The translations under genes and the position numbers were made by a program. This document shows, in pieces, positions 33,219-46,800 of a stretch of DNA of 64,000 nt; positions within the stretch are counted from its first letter, which is position 1, and each line of letters starts with the position of its first letter. The DNA comes from Polysphondylium violaceum (taxonomy: Eukaryota; Evosea; Eumycetozoa; Dictyosteliales; Dictyosteliaceae): assembly GCA_000277445.1 (NCBI GenBank), contig AJWJ01000023.1:1-64000 (forward strand). The letters run 5' to 3'. The notes below the pieces were generated by a model that was not told the DNA's origin, searched no databases, and was given only the letters and a program-made list of their open reading frames with translations.

Positions 33219-36200
33219 ATGTCAAACATTATCAATGCTGCCAACGCAAACGCTCAAGTTTTAAACCAAGCTAATGGTATGTATGGGGTTGAGTGTTACA
33301 GGTTATACATATAAATGATATCGAGAACAGCGCTGCATGCAGAGAGACAAGATCTATCATGATGTATACATGTACATGTACAGTCAATACACATTATTTC
33401 ATTAAACATATACTAATAAGAGCTAACGCTCATATCAATAGAGTCAATCAAAGCTGGTCAAAAACCTAAAGCCATCATTATCCTTAGAGATTTATTAAGT
33501 GAACGTAACCAATGGCATGCATCATTGGAACAAGTCATGTCTCTCTATATTGGATTATGTGCCGAAACATTAGATTTCCAATTACTCAGAGATGGTATTC
33601 ATCATTTCAAAGTATCTGTCATGTCACAAAAAGACTTTTCCTTAACTGCCATTGAAAACATTTTCAGAGAAATCGTTACTCCAATCGAAGAAAAGATTGA
33701 CGAAATGAAAACTGTATGTATTTATATATAGATAAATAGATAATATGTGATTCTTACATACATAGATATTAATCATCATTATACATACATTAAAATAGAA
33801 ATTAGATGCAGAAAAACCAGTTGAAATTGCAGGTGAAATTGCTTTAATTGATCCATTACAAACTCAATTAAACTCTTATATGAGATATTTATTTGAAGCC
33901 TACAAATCAATGATTGAAGTATTAACCAAACAAAACATTAAATTTGAATATGTTAAATTTGATCACTCTAAATTTGATTCCCTTTTATATGTAAGTAATA
34001 GTAATAGTAATAGTTAGGGTAGTGATGTATAAATAGTATACTAATTGATTTAAACTACTTACTACTGTATTAGAAAATCTCTATTCAAGCCTTAAATATT
34101 TGTTCAAAGTATCAAAGAAAACCAGATTTTATGGTATTAACTGAAACCTTTAGAAATAGCATTGAATCACTCTACAAAAATCCAATGGTTGACACTGTAA
34201 ACACTCACATTGAAATCCGTTTCCATCAATTAAGTGTTGCCATTCAAATGGGTCTCTACAACATTGCCTACAGATCTATTGAAGATATCAATATGCTTTT
34301 CTCATTGTTACCCAAACCCAAGCCAGTCGTTTTGGCCACCTACTTCCAAAAGTTGGCTCAAGTCTATTGGATCACCAATGCCCACCTCCTCCACGCCTAT
34401 GCCCTCTACAAGCACTATTTCTACAACAAAAACTACAATATGAACTTTAATCAAGAAGACACTGAATTGTATAGCTCTGTGTTGTTGGTTGCCGCCCTCT
34501 CTTCACCCATCCAAGAGACTGCCAACAGTGCCACCAATCTCTTACAATTTGACTCTCAATCACAAAGAGCCATCGGCCTCGCCTCATTGCTCTCCCTCAC
34601 CTCAATTCCAAAGCGTGAGACCTTCCTTGCCGAAGTCCGTAAAGTGACCAACGACGTCTACCCCGAGCTCCAAGACTTGTTCAACATCTTTGAGAAAAAG
34701 ACCTCACCCCTCAACTTTTCAGCCCTCCTCGAGCCAAAGATCAAGTTTATCGAGAGCCACCCACAACTCTCTCAATACTTGAAGCCATTCCTCAAGGTTG
34801 TCTTTACCAAGATTGCTCTCCAAGTATCCAAGGTCTACGAGGTGATCAAGATCTCTGAATTCAACAAACTCATCCCATTCTACAACAAGAACCAAGTCGA
34901 ACTCTCACTCTTGGAAGCCATCAAGAGAAAACTCATTGGCGCCAGAATCGACCACAGATGCGGTGTCATTAGATTTGGTCACTACGATTTCGACTCTGCC
35001 AAGATCTCTGATCAACTCTCTACCCTCGCCATCGGTGTCGGAAAGGCCCTCAAGATGATTGAGCCTGAAAAGAAACAAGCCCAACACAACAAGCTCAAAA
35101 AGGAGATCTATGTCAAGATCATCAACAGTCTTGCTGACGAACACCGTAGAATCCTCGCCCGTAAAGAGATTATCGAAAAGAAAAAGGTCTACATGGAACA
35201 ACAAGACCGTATCAAGAAACAAAAGGAACAAGAAGAACTCCAAAAGAAGATCCAACAAAAAGCCGAAAAGGACCACCAACGTCGTCTCGAAGATTTGGAA
35301 CGTCGTGAAATCGAAGCCAAAGAAGCTGCCGCCAAGGCCAACCAAAACGACCAAATCATCAATGCCATCGACAAGGCCAAACTTGAAATGAAGGCTAAGA
35401 TTGTCCGTGTCGCCAAGCAATTGTATATCCTCGAACGTGCCTACCGTGAGGAGGAATTACCAGTCGTCCAACGTCTCTTTGAGAGCAAAAAGGTTGAAGA
35501 CAAAGAGTACTTTGAAAAGACCCAATCTGAATATCTCTCTGCTCACAAGGCCCACTATGAACGTAACATGGCTGAAAAGAACAGACTCAAGAGAATCATC
35601 CCCGACTATGACTCTTTTGTCAACTCTATTCTCGACGTCAGAAGAAAGGATCTCCCCGCCCTCCAAAAAGCCCAAGAAGAACGTTTCCAACAATTCCTCG
35701 TCCAACAAGACGAAGAGGCCCAAGCCAGAAAACAAAAGAGAGAGGAAGAAAGAAGAGCCGCCTTGGAAAAGAAACGTCAACAAGAAGAAGAGGAGGAAAG
35801 AAAGAGAGAGGAAGAAGAAAGACTCGAACAAGAGAGAATCGAAAAGGCCAAAAATGCCCCATACAGACCACCCACCAAGGACGCCCCATACAGACCAGGC
35901 AGCTCTGGATTTGGTGGTGACAGAGACACCAGAAGAGATGATGGTGGTTGGGGTCGTGAAGAAGGTAGATCTCCATTTGGTGGTGACAGAGACAGAAGAG
36001 AAGGTGGTTTCGGTGGTGAAAGAAGAGAAGGTGGTTTCGGTGGTGACAGAAGAGAACCATCCTCTACTTGGGGTCGTGATGAAGGTAGATCTCCATTTGG
36101 TGGTGACAGAGACAGAAGAGAAGGTGGTTTCGGTGGTGAAAGAAGAGAAGGTGGTTTCGGCGGTGAAAGAAGAGAAGGTGGTTTCGGTGGTGAAAGAAGA

Positions 36201-36662
36201 GAAGGTGGTTTCGGTGGTGACAGAAGAGAACCATCCTCTGGTAACTGGGGTCGTGACGACAACAGATCATCTCCATTTGGTGGTGACAGAGACAGAAGAG
36301 ACAACAGAGACTCTGGTTTCGGTGGTGGTGACAGAAGAGAAAACAGAGGCGGTGGTTTTGGTGGTGAAAGAAGAGAAGGTGGTTTCGGTGGTGACAGAAG
36401 AGAACCATCCTCTGGTAACTGGGGTCGTGATGACAACAGATCATCTCCATTTGGCGGTGACAGAGACAGAAGAGACAACAGAGACTCTGGTTTCGGCGGT
36501 GGTGATAGAAACAGAGACAACTCTAGCTGGGGTGAAAACCGTGGTACCTCTTTTGGTAAACCAAGAGATGGTCCAAGAGATGCCCCAAGAGACGCTCCAA
36601 GAGATGCCGCTCCAAAGAAAGACGATGATGGCTGGTCAACCGTTGGTGCCAGAAGAAAGTAA
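33219..36662 (+). CDS. eif3A: Translation initiation factor eIF3 subunit A
   Basis: Four exons, 33219-33276, 33442-33713, 33799-33990 and 34074-36662, give 1,036 residues. The N-terminal half follows eIF3a: 'ESIKAGQKPKAIIILRDLL', 'YQRKPDFMVLTETFRNSIESL', 'THIEIRFHQLSVAIQMGLYNIAYRSIEDI' and the PCI winged helix around 'VYEVIKISEFNKLIPFY', ending 'RIDHRCGVIRFGHYDFDS'. Residues about 590-860 form the long charged spectrin-like helix, and the last ~180 residues are Arg-Gly-Asp/Glu repeats (GGDRRE, GGERREGGF), equivalent in place to the DDDRGPRR repeats of human eIF3a, which contact eIF4B. Strong C-ended codon preference fits high expression. eIF3a is the scaffold of eIF3. Confidence 0.96.
35975..36515 (+). 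repeat. Tandem RGG/ERRE coding repeats in eIF3A
   Basis: Units of 24-27 bases coding Gly-Gly-Phe-Gly-Gly-Glu/Asp-Arg-Arg-Glu-Gly are nested in a larger unit of about 115-180 bases that also codes 'W-G-R-D-(D/E)' and 'SPFGGDRDRR'. At least three large units are visible. Some small units are identical over 24 bases, so recent slippage or unequal exchange is likely. Confidence 0.9.
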
Positions 36663-36892
36663 ACAATCAACCACAATGTTATACTGTAGTTGTTTATTAT
36701 TTATTTAATCTATCAAACATTCTCAATTCTCAAACTTTTTCTTATTCCCTTTAATACAAATAAATAATACATATCAAATATTTTTTATATTAAAAAATCC
36801 ATTATTATTATTATTATCACAAAGTTGAATAAACTACTACAAGTATTTGTTAAATGCATTCAATTTAGGTACACAAATTTTATTTCCTTTAT
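36663..36892. other. Convergent intergenic region
   Basis: Separates the stop codons of eIF3A and the minus-strand MACPF gene by 230 bases, with AATAAA-type signals (36759-36766) and a tta repeat. No gene. Confidence 0.6.
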
Positions 36893-39800
36893 TTATAAAC
36901 GGAAACCTGTATCTGGGACACTAATGAAACGAGGTTTTGTAAATTTTACAATAAATTGATCTTCTCTAACTTCAATTACTCTTTTATAACCTCTATCGAC
37001 TTTGGCATTTGCTGGATAGCAATCACTTTGGTAGGAGGGACAAGTTTGAGTGAGTGTAAGAACATAGAATTCCATACCAATTTTTTTGTGTTCTTCATTT
37101 TCAGGATCTAAAAATGGATTGGGTATAATTGAAAACTCTGCACCTATGATCTTCCCAATATACTCGTCAATGTTAGTGATGACATGGTCACCTGTAAAGT
37201 CGGGTTCAATGTGGGTAGTGATGGATTTAAACTCACCAAAGAGAGTGACGGCAAGAGAGAATGCTTGGAGGGAGGTATAAGGGCTGACTGTGTGGGGATT
37301 GTATAAATTGATGGTTATGACATTTGGGGGGTATAGTGCTTCTATGGCCATTTGTTTGGCACTGTCAAACACAAACTCGTATTTTCTGTTGGTCAAGAAA
37401 TTAGTGAGCTGATAGGAACAACTCATTTGAGTGCCATCGCTATTGTATATTTCTATAGCTTCAATACCGACTGCATCGTTGATGGTTGTCAGTAAGACTT
37501 GTTGTTTCAAAAATTTGCTTTCAATACGATTGCCATCACGATCAATAACAACGACTTTGGTTGAAGGATTAACAAAACAAGTAGAATTAAAGTAATAGAG
37601 TGTTTCGAATCTTGTCAAGTGTTGTAAATGAGAGAGCTCGAGAGGCCATGTGAGCTTAAATGGATTTGCTAAATAATAGTCTTTGAGGATTTCAAACTCT
37701 GCATCTGTCCATACGTCACTTGCACTGATATTTTGGTAGTTGTTGCTAAATAGATACCAATCTTTTGGAATAATGTCGGCGACTTTACCAGCTTTGTAAT
37801 CAATTGGGAATGGAATCATGTCAATAGTACGAGCCCATGTATGTAAAGAGTTGAAATCGTCTTCACCATAAGATCCAGGTTGGCCACCTGAAACGATTAA
37901 TGTGGATCTCTTTGAGCTTTTCTCATATTCATCTTGGTCTTCTCTACTGGTTTTTGAATCAATGGACCCAGACATTGATGCTGATCCTCTGACTGGGAGA
38001 ATCTTGGATGATGCAGAAACAGAGAATGACATATCCATGGATCTATCGATTTCTTGGCTGGTCTTTGATCTCTCAAAGGTTCTTGAAACAACAGATACTT
38101 GTTCGAGTTTACCACCTAATGTGGCACTGGTATAGTAAGCTGTACCAAATGTTCTGACAACACCTTTCATTCTATCAACAGTTTTCACGTAGAGATCTTT
38201 GAGTTCAAGTGAATCATTTTTAATAAAAGTTGCGGCGAGATCTTTAATAAACCTGGGATGGAATCTAATTGGTCCGACCAAATTGACTTTGGATGTTTCG
38301 CATTTTAATTCTGTGAGATGAATAGAGCCTTCTAATTTCTTTTCCAATTCAGAAGCTTTCTTTACAGATTCACTCAATGATAAACTGGCACTAGCAGTAA
38401 CTGAGCCATAGAATCCACCATAGGAGGCACTAAGGCTGACATCAAGAGATCTGTCTTGAGACATTTCTTTGGCCATGAGCGAAGATGAAGCGTACGACTT
38501 GGTTGAGGTGTCCATTGTGCATTTTGGTGAGATTTGAGCATGAAGACCTGGTGGAACAGAGTAGACTAAGCCTCTATGTGGTGCATGGACTACTGTGAAT
38601 GAAGAGTTGTCACAATAGTTGTGAGAAAACAATGGTGATGGAAGGGTGTTGCCTGTTCTAATATCAATACCATGGGATAAAAAGCCAATGCCTGGGAGAG
38701 AAAAGATGTATTGGTTGTCAATTAATTGACCCAAAGTATCTTTGATTGGTCCATAAAATTCTTGAAGTTTGGATGGTGGTGATTGAGCAGGACATTCCTT
38801 TTCAATTTGATCATAGCAATCTACTAAACATGATTCTGGAATTTCATTACACATGCCATCGCCACAAGTAGCATATATTCTGTTTTTAATGTGGTATGAT
38901 GGGACCAATGTATACTCTGGCTTTTGACTTGATTTCCAATAGAAACCTAAATCCCTTTGTTGGTCATTGATGGCAGTGAATACAATTTCAATGGTGTATG
39001 GTAATCTTGGTGAGAGTAATAAAGTTCTTTCATGGACAATGGTTGGCATATCGTCTTGGAAATAGTTGTCAAACAATATTCTACCATTAATTAAAACAAT
39101 GGCGGCAAGGTTCTTGAGATCCAACTTAAAGGTATATTCATCAGAGGTTGGTACAACAATATCAGATTTAAGTTGGCCAGATACAGGTGGATAGTTCATA
39201 CCCATAAAGTCGAGAATATGTGGAAGATCAAGGTAATCAACTTGGCCATTAATAGGGTAAGAGATTAAACCACCAGTTGGTTTGGGGAGTCTTGATTCAT
39301 AGTATTCCAATTTCCAACCAGGGTGATCAGAAATATCACAATCAGACGGACAATTTTGAACATTTTCTGATGGCAAATCACACACTTGGTTATTATTACA
39401 AATTGAGTCAACAGAGTTACAATCGGATGGACAATTTTCAAAGTTTTCAATTTGGGAGTCACAATAGCCATCTCTGTTGCATTGTTTTGTAGCTTTGGGT
39501 TTAGCACAATAGCTTGATCTATCTTGATCGACAATTTGGCAATCATTGCAAATGGAGCCGAAAGCTGAGCCTTTGGAAGTAACAATTGAAGAATTTGAGC
39601 AATAAACATCATTGTTGTTGACAAAAAACTTTGACAACAATAATTTGGCATAGCCATCTTTAATGAAAACGGCATTGGTATTTTCTTTTCCTTTGTTTTT
39701 TATGAACGAGCAAGAGGTCATCAAAGTCATACTGGCAGTGGAGTAAATGGCAGAACCTTGTCTAGCAGCATTATCAGCAAACACAATGTCCTTCAAATTT

Positions 39801-40436
39801 GTTAAAATATTATCGGATTTAATAGCAGCACCGAGACCAGCAACACAATTCTTGATTGTTAAACCTCTGATCATAACATTTGATGGTCCAGTGAGTTTAA
39901 ATCCAAAACCTGTTTTTTGGCAATCAATAATAGTTTTCTCTGATCCTAATTGTGAGCTTAAATATTTATTATATTTATATCATATATTAGATTATGGTGA
40001 TGCTAATTCCATACTTGGCTAAATGTAATACATACATTATATCGATATCAAAATTAATAAGCAAATCTTTGTTTTCTTCGCCAAAATAATCACCTTGATT
40101 GACAATGAGTGTGGGTGTGTTTGATGCGCCTTGAAGATTTGATTGAATACCTTTAAAAGCTTGACTGAAAGTTTTAAATGGGTATTCTTTACTACCGCAT
40201 GAATCTGTGCATTTTGATTGTGAATCTACATAGTATTCATTATTTTTAACTACTTTCACTAAAGAAATATATAAATTATTAATATGAAAGTCTTCGTTTT
40301 TTTTTTTCTCCCTCCAAAAAAAACCGATAACATCAAAAAAAAAAAAAAAAATTCTACTTTATTACTTACAGTATGCATTTACTTGTAGTAAAGTTAACAA
40401 CAATGAAATACATATAAATAATGTATTATATTTCAT
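36893..40436 (-). CDS. Secreted MACPF (perforin-like) multidomain protein, short form
   Basis: Three exons, 40436-40370, 40258-40036 and 39956-36893, give 1,117 residues; it looks whole. Exon 1 codes a signal peptide (MKYNTLFICISLLLTLLQVNA). Then: a parallel-beta (pectin-lyase-like) region, residues about 30-210, with 'TIIDC' and 'IRGLTIKNC..GLGAAI' rungs; a Cys-rich stretch with repeats of type Cys-x7-Glu-x3-Asn-Cys-Pro-x-Asp-Cys; a PA14-like domain from about 310 ('WKLEYYE', 'YTFKLDLKNLAAIVLING'); a 'CGDGMCNEIPESC' motif; and a MACPF domain about 550-810 with the signature 'FGTAYYTSATLGGKL' near residue 700. No transmembrane helix follows. MACPF proteins usually form pores or bind membranes; whether this one does is unknown. 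It is divergent from a larger paralogue. Confidence 0.85.
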
Positions 40437-40849
40437 TCTTTCTTAATCTTTAATAGCTAGTGAAGAAAAATAATAAATGTGACCAGAACAAACCAAAAAC
40501 GTAAATATGAACAGTAGAAAAAAAAAAATCACAAAGATTTACCTCTCACAAAAACATGGGTATTGGTTCTTTTTAAAAATCCAATAAGAAGAAAATGCAA
40601 AATCCTAAAATAGGGAAGGGTCTTTAAAAATATCTTTTGCATTTTTTTTTTCGTAAATCACAAACTGCACAAAAGAAAAGATTTGTGAGAACCCTGCACA
40701 AAAACAGGGCTTTGAAAATCCTAAAATAGCGAAGCGCTGGTCCTTTAGAATATCTTGTGCACATTTTTTAAAAACAGCAGACTTTCGTTTTTTAATTTTT
40801 CAACATTTATTCTCATCAAACTCCAAACACGGTTCGTATCCTGCTTAAA
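40437..40849. promoter_or_regulatory. Shared promoter region of the two MACPF genes
   Basis: 413 bases between divergent start codons. It contains two imperfect direct copies of a unit (see the repeat at 40546-40770). Co-regulation is plausible from the arrangement. Confidence 0.55.
40546..40770. repeat. Direct repeat within the divergent MACPF promoter
   Basis: Copies at about 40546-40650 and 40694-40770 share 'cacaaaaaca.gg', then 'aaaatcctaaaatag.gaag', then 'ctttaraatatctt.tgca' and a T-run. The spacing inside the unit differs (the first copy is longer). Neither copy lies in a gene. Confidence 0.7.
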
Positions 40850-43800
40850 ATGAAGAGCACACAAATTCTCTCTTTGTTTTTAATAGTACTACTAATTGCT
40901 TTTATAGGTATATATTTATTTTTTTGTTTTAGATTTTAGGAGGAGTAACCTAATTCAATTATTTTTTTAATAATATTTAATATAGGGTACTCTGAATCTT
41001 CAACTTTAGTAAGATATGCACCAAAATTAGCACCAAAAAGTTATGATTTTTCATTTAGCACAACCAATTGTGGTAATATTAAATATGACATTGTTATTGA
41101 CGAGCCTAAAGGCCTCAAAACATTGACTACAAATACACCAGATGTAGTTATGACCTATTTAATTGATAGAATTCAATCATCACAATATTTAATCAGATTA
41201 AACGTTCAAATTCCAATTAATTCTGAAAATCTTGTTTTGAGTGTTATTGTTACAAACAATGCTAACGAACAATTTGCTCATCCTCTACCAAATTATCCAT
41301 TGAATTGTAAAGGTATGTATATGTTTAATAGTTTCAATTTCAATAATATAGTAATTAATATTTATTTAATTAAAATAATAAGAAATTCCAATGAATGATG
41401 TTTTTGCAAATGCACTATATTCACCATTGATTTTCAATAATATTCTCCAACTTGCAACATTTTCTATTGTTACTGAGCTTACTGCTTTCCAATCTCAAAT
41501 AACATGCGCTTCAAATATTGGTGAAGCTTGCTACATGAGCCAAACAAGTGATACCCCTTCCGAATTTATTATTAGTATGGAAGCAAGAACTCAAATCTCT
41601 ACAGCTCAAAATATAATTCTCACTTTGACAAGTATTTATGGTGATGAATATATTAAAGAGTTTGAAAACCCATATTTCAGTAAAGATTGTAAGTAAAAAT
41701 ATAAATTTTATAGTAATAGTCATAGTAGCATACTAATATATATTTAGCGACTCAACTTGAAATATCAAATGTAAAACAAATGGATTCAATTTTCCATTCA
41801 AATGGAGAATATCCAATAAAAGTAGCATCATTTGAAGTAGTAGGTGAACCAAAAGATTTAATTAATTACCGTATTGATCCAGAGCTTATGGTTAGATTCC
41901 CAGTTCCCATCACTGGAAATAAAAACTCTAGAAAATACATGATGAGTTCAAATTCATTTGACTCTGTTTATGGAGATAGACTTTTTACCATATATTATGG
42001 TCAACAAACTCTTTCACAAGTTACCATGAATATTAAACCTAGAGCCACAAGATCTGCATGGACATTGAGTTCACAATTTACCAATGATCAAACTGCCGGT
42101 GTTCCAATTCTCAAGATTACAATAAACCAAGTCTCTGTATCAGACCCATTATCCATTAGCTATGGTTCATACCAAGAAGCGATACCATATCCATATGGTA
42201 TTAAAAAAGTAGCCTCTCAAGATTATGGTTTTGTTTATTCTATTTCCAAATTATTTGCACCCCAATTATCAACTTCTCTTTGGGTTAATGCCAATAATTT
42301 ACATGCCGGTGCCTCTCAATCTCTTCAATCACCATTATTTGGCACCCCAGATATAAGTTCACCAGTTTTAGAAATTGTCACCAAGAAAGTATTAAATGAA
42401 AACACTGTTGTCTACACTCTTCACATTAAAGATATTGGATCTGGTGTTTATTCCATTATGTCTGTTAATCCGCCTCAAGGTCCATTCTATGCCATAGATT
42501 GTTTAAGCAAAGGTAACTTGAATGACGGTTATTTTGATATCCCGGTAACCTACTCTAGCTATGATTTATTTGGACCAGTCCCTCAATTCCAAGTATATGA
42601 TGTATATGGCCGTACTTCAATCTTTACAACTGATAGTATGATTTCCACCAATTTTGAATTAGACTCTTCTCTTTTAATCACTCAACAACCCTGTAAGCAT
42701 TTAGTATTTAGATGATGTTTTAATTTTCTTTTTAATTATCTATTAACTTTATCTTTAAGATAAATCTGTTCATGATATTACATTCTTTGAATTTAATCAA
42801 CATTCATTTGATTCATCATATCAATATAAAAAGACATCATTATTTATGAATGTCACAAATATTGATAAATCCACAAAGCCAATTTTAGTATTTGCAGAAC
42901 CGACCAACAAGTTAAATTCAGGTGCATTATCATTTACTGGCTCTTATGATGAAGCTATTGGAATGTATAGAATTGATTTTGAACTTCCAGTTAAAACACC
43001 AACAAAAGAATTATACTACTTTGTCATTCTATATCCTTCAATGTTTAATTTCCTCAGTATATCTGCCAAGTTTGGTAAATCAGCTCTTATTAGTTTTGAT
43101 AACACCGGTATGTAAATTTATAATTACAAATAATAATATATTAACAAATTATAATAATAATAGAATATGATAACTATCCACCTATGATTACCAATGTTGA
43201 ATTTATTAATGGTCAAAATATTGAAAGATTACCAAACCAGGTCGATGATGTTGAAGTTGGATGGAAATTTACAATTACTGATCGTCCATCTGGTTTCAAG
43301 TCTGGTAATATTACTGTCGTTAGTAATTTCGATGGTGAACCAAGAGTATTTAGCTTTGATGAAAATTCAAGAATATCAGGTGATGAATTTGAAGGTATTT
43401 ACCAAGTTAAATTCAATGTGCCAGGTAATTCAAGAAATCAAACATTTTTTGTCACTCAAGCTTATCTTATTGATGATAATGACATGTTATCCATTTACCC
43501 AACTCTTTATAACATGTTTAGTCCATTCTTGGAATTAAATCTTCAAGATATTAATATCAATGTCAACTTTACCAATGGTATTTTTGAAACTACTCTTCCA
43601 ACCTTGACTTTATTCACCTATGAAAAAGGATTAAAGAACTCTTTCAAGTTTAAATTCTCTACAACCGATGGTGAATCAGGTATTTCTAGTAGACATAATC
43701 CATATGTATTTGTCCAAGGCTTCCAATCACAATTTAAACAAATTTCATCAACTCTTATCTCTAAAGTTGGACTCGTCTCAAACTATGAAGCCATAGCCAC

Positions 43801-46800
43801 TCTTGACTATTCTCTTACTTATCATGGTTGTTTGTTCTCCATCTATGGTATTACTGATAACCATTTGAACACCAATGGCTATTCTGCTCTAGATTTACAG
43901 GCTCTTAGTTATCCATACTATTACAAACAGCCACAAAATGAACCAACTGAACCAATCATTGAATCATGGTCAGTAATCACCCAAGAAGGTGGCAAGTTTA
44001 CTATTTATGGTAAAAGGTTTGCTGAAGGTAGTCAAGTTGAAATCTCTGGTGCTGAGACCTTGGTTGAATTCCAATCTGCAAACATTCTTGTTGTCAATAT
44101 CAATCCAACTATTAATTCATTCACCGTTCAAGTTAAAGGAACCAATACTATGTCAAACTTGGTTTCCATTTCACCAATTCTCTTCTCAGCCAACTCTATC
44201 TATGTAGATCCAGAATCAACATGCATAACTGAATGTGGTACATTTGCACAACCATTTCCATCAATTAAAAAGGCATTAGATGCTGCTAAAAGATTCACTT
44301 CTGTTGTTCTTAAAGATGGTGTTTATCAAGATGAAGATAATACTGATCTTGATGTTTCTAAACCCTATGTTGAAATTACATCATTAAATGGACCTTCCAA
44401 GACTATAATTGATTGCCAAAGTTATTCATATTTTCTCAAGATCTCTGAAATCAAACAATTTTCACTCTCTGGTATCACTATCAAGAATTGTGTTGGTAAC
44501 AAAGGTGGTGCTCTTTACATTGAATCATCTACAGCATCAATCTCGAATGTGTACTATGTTGACAATATGGCAACCAACGGAGCAGCCATTTACTCTTTAA
44601 GCAGTGATATCGAATTAGAAAACACTCTCTTTGACAACAATCGTGTATGGCATGAAGGTGCTGCTATTTACTCTCATCTCTCTAAAATCAATATCAAAGG
44701 TGAGTTAACAAGATTCAAATCCAACACCAATTTAAATCCAACTATTGCCGAGGTGTCTGAAAAAGATATTCTTTGTCAAAACTCCTCCATTCGTATTGAA
44801 GATGAAGTCTCTTTTGTCAGTGCATTTATGCAATGCTTTGATGGGTGTGATTCATCATATTCTCGCAGATCACTTTGTCAAGATTACAATCTTGCCCCAG
44901 AAGGACATTGCGGAGATAGTATTTGCCAATCAACAGAGTCCTGCCTCACTTGTCCAAATGAATGCTCTTGTCACATTGGCGGTTTAATTATGGAAAACTT
45001 TGAACAAAATTGTGAAGTTGAGATCATCGATGAGGATACATCTAAGCTTATTGACTGTGTATCATTAAAGAATTCAACTCTTACAACTCCAATCCTTCAA
45101 AACTATATGGGTGGTATCAAGAAGGTTGTCGTTAGATTATTTGGTTTTATTAAACTTGAAAATTCACAAAATGTTGATTTCTCATTCGTTGGTTCTCATT
45201 TTGGCTTTATCTTAAAGGTAAATGGTCTCCAACACTATTACTTTAATCAAAACACCAAATTCAATGAAACCAAATCAATTTATCTCTCTGATAGACATGC
45301 TCACTTTGTAGAAATCATTTTGTTCTCTAATCATCCAGACGGATCTCAAAGAAGTTTCAATTTCTTACCATTCAAAAATCCAAATATCAAATTCTTTTAT
45401 TCAAATTTAGTTTGTGGTGATGGTATTTCAAATGATTTGGAAAAGAAGGAGGATAGTGACCACTATTGCGTCTATGATAATAGTTATCCAACCTATAATA
45501 GCGAGATCAAATGTGGTGATGGTATTTGTAATGAGGATCCAAATGAATGCTATCAAGACTGCTACAAAGAAATGACAAAGACTTGTCCAACTAGAAAAGT
45601 ACCAGATGGCCACATTTCACCAGGTTTCTATTTCAGCGGTGATACTCTTGGTGATTTGATTTCTAACCAATTCATTTGGAGATTACCAGGTTCTGAACAT
45701 CTTAGTTTTGGTTTTGATATTGTCAAGGGTGAAGAATCACCACATCCATTATTCCAATTTGATTATTGTTCAGATGTCGCTTCCAATGTTGTTGAAGATC
45801 CATACAGAGGTAATGTTTATCAAATTCCACCTGAGTTCCATGGTAAAGCTTATCCACAATGTACTTACTCAACTAGCACTGAAAGTTTTTCATCAACAAT
45901 TGAAATGCAATCTGAAATGGAAAAATCAACATCTGCTTCATTCTCTGCTAGTGTTGGCGCCAGTGGTAAAGTGTTTTCAGGTGGTGTATCAGCATCCTAT
46001 TCCCAAGAAAAGAGTATCAAAGAATCTAGAAAAATGTCATCCAGTCAATCTGAAACAATCTTCAAAACAGATTTAGTTTGTAAATCATCATTTGTTGAAT
46101 TGGATCAAAACAAGATCTCATTACATCCAGCTTTATTAGATGAACTTGACAACGTTAAAGATATGGGTGAAATGGTTAAACTTGTTAAGAAACACGGTAC
46201 CCACTTCTATAAAAAGACATACTTGGGAGGTAAACTTTCACAAATCACCATTACCAAATCATCAGAAGTCTCAACAGAAAACAAAGATGACTGGACTGAA
46301 AGTGTATCTGGATCATTCTCAGCATCTGTATCAAGCCCTACATTCTCTGTTTCAGGATCTGTTTCAGCATCTGTTGACAAGAGTCAAAGCGAAGAAGAAC
46401 AACAAAAAAAACAAGACAACTCAAAGACTAGTAGATTATTAATCTATGGTGGTATTGCCGCTGCATTCTCACCAGCTGAAGATGGTATGAGTTCACCAGG
46501 TTTCAAAGAATGGGCTCAATCTATCGATGTTTTACCAGTACCAGTCGATTACCAACTCTATCCAATTAGAGGTCTCTTTAATACTCTTTGGGTTAATAGA
46601 CATGGTCATAACATCTCACAACTTTGGGAAGAGGCTGAAATGAACTATTACTTTATGAATAATGATCCAGGAAATAATAGAGTCTCTTATTCACTTATCT
46701 TTGAATTTGACCAATCAAGTTTCTCAACCCCTGACCAAGATTCATTTAAGAGCTTTGATCTCCCCATCTTGGATATTACATATTACCTTCCATCATCAGA

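Noticed and set aside
35975-36515. CRISPR-like array of regular repeats
   Set aside because: The repeats are in frame, code RGG/ERRE units of eIF3A and have no unique spacers; the genome is eukaryotic.
35401-36708. Long overlapping frames on both strands over the eIF3A repeats
   Set aside because: They arise from the low-complexity GGDRRE repeats and the C-ended codon bias; the eIF3A frame has clear homology.
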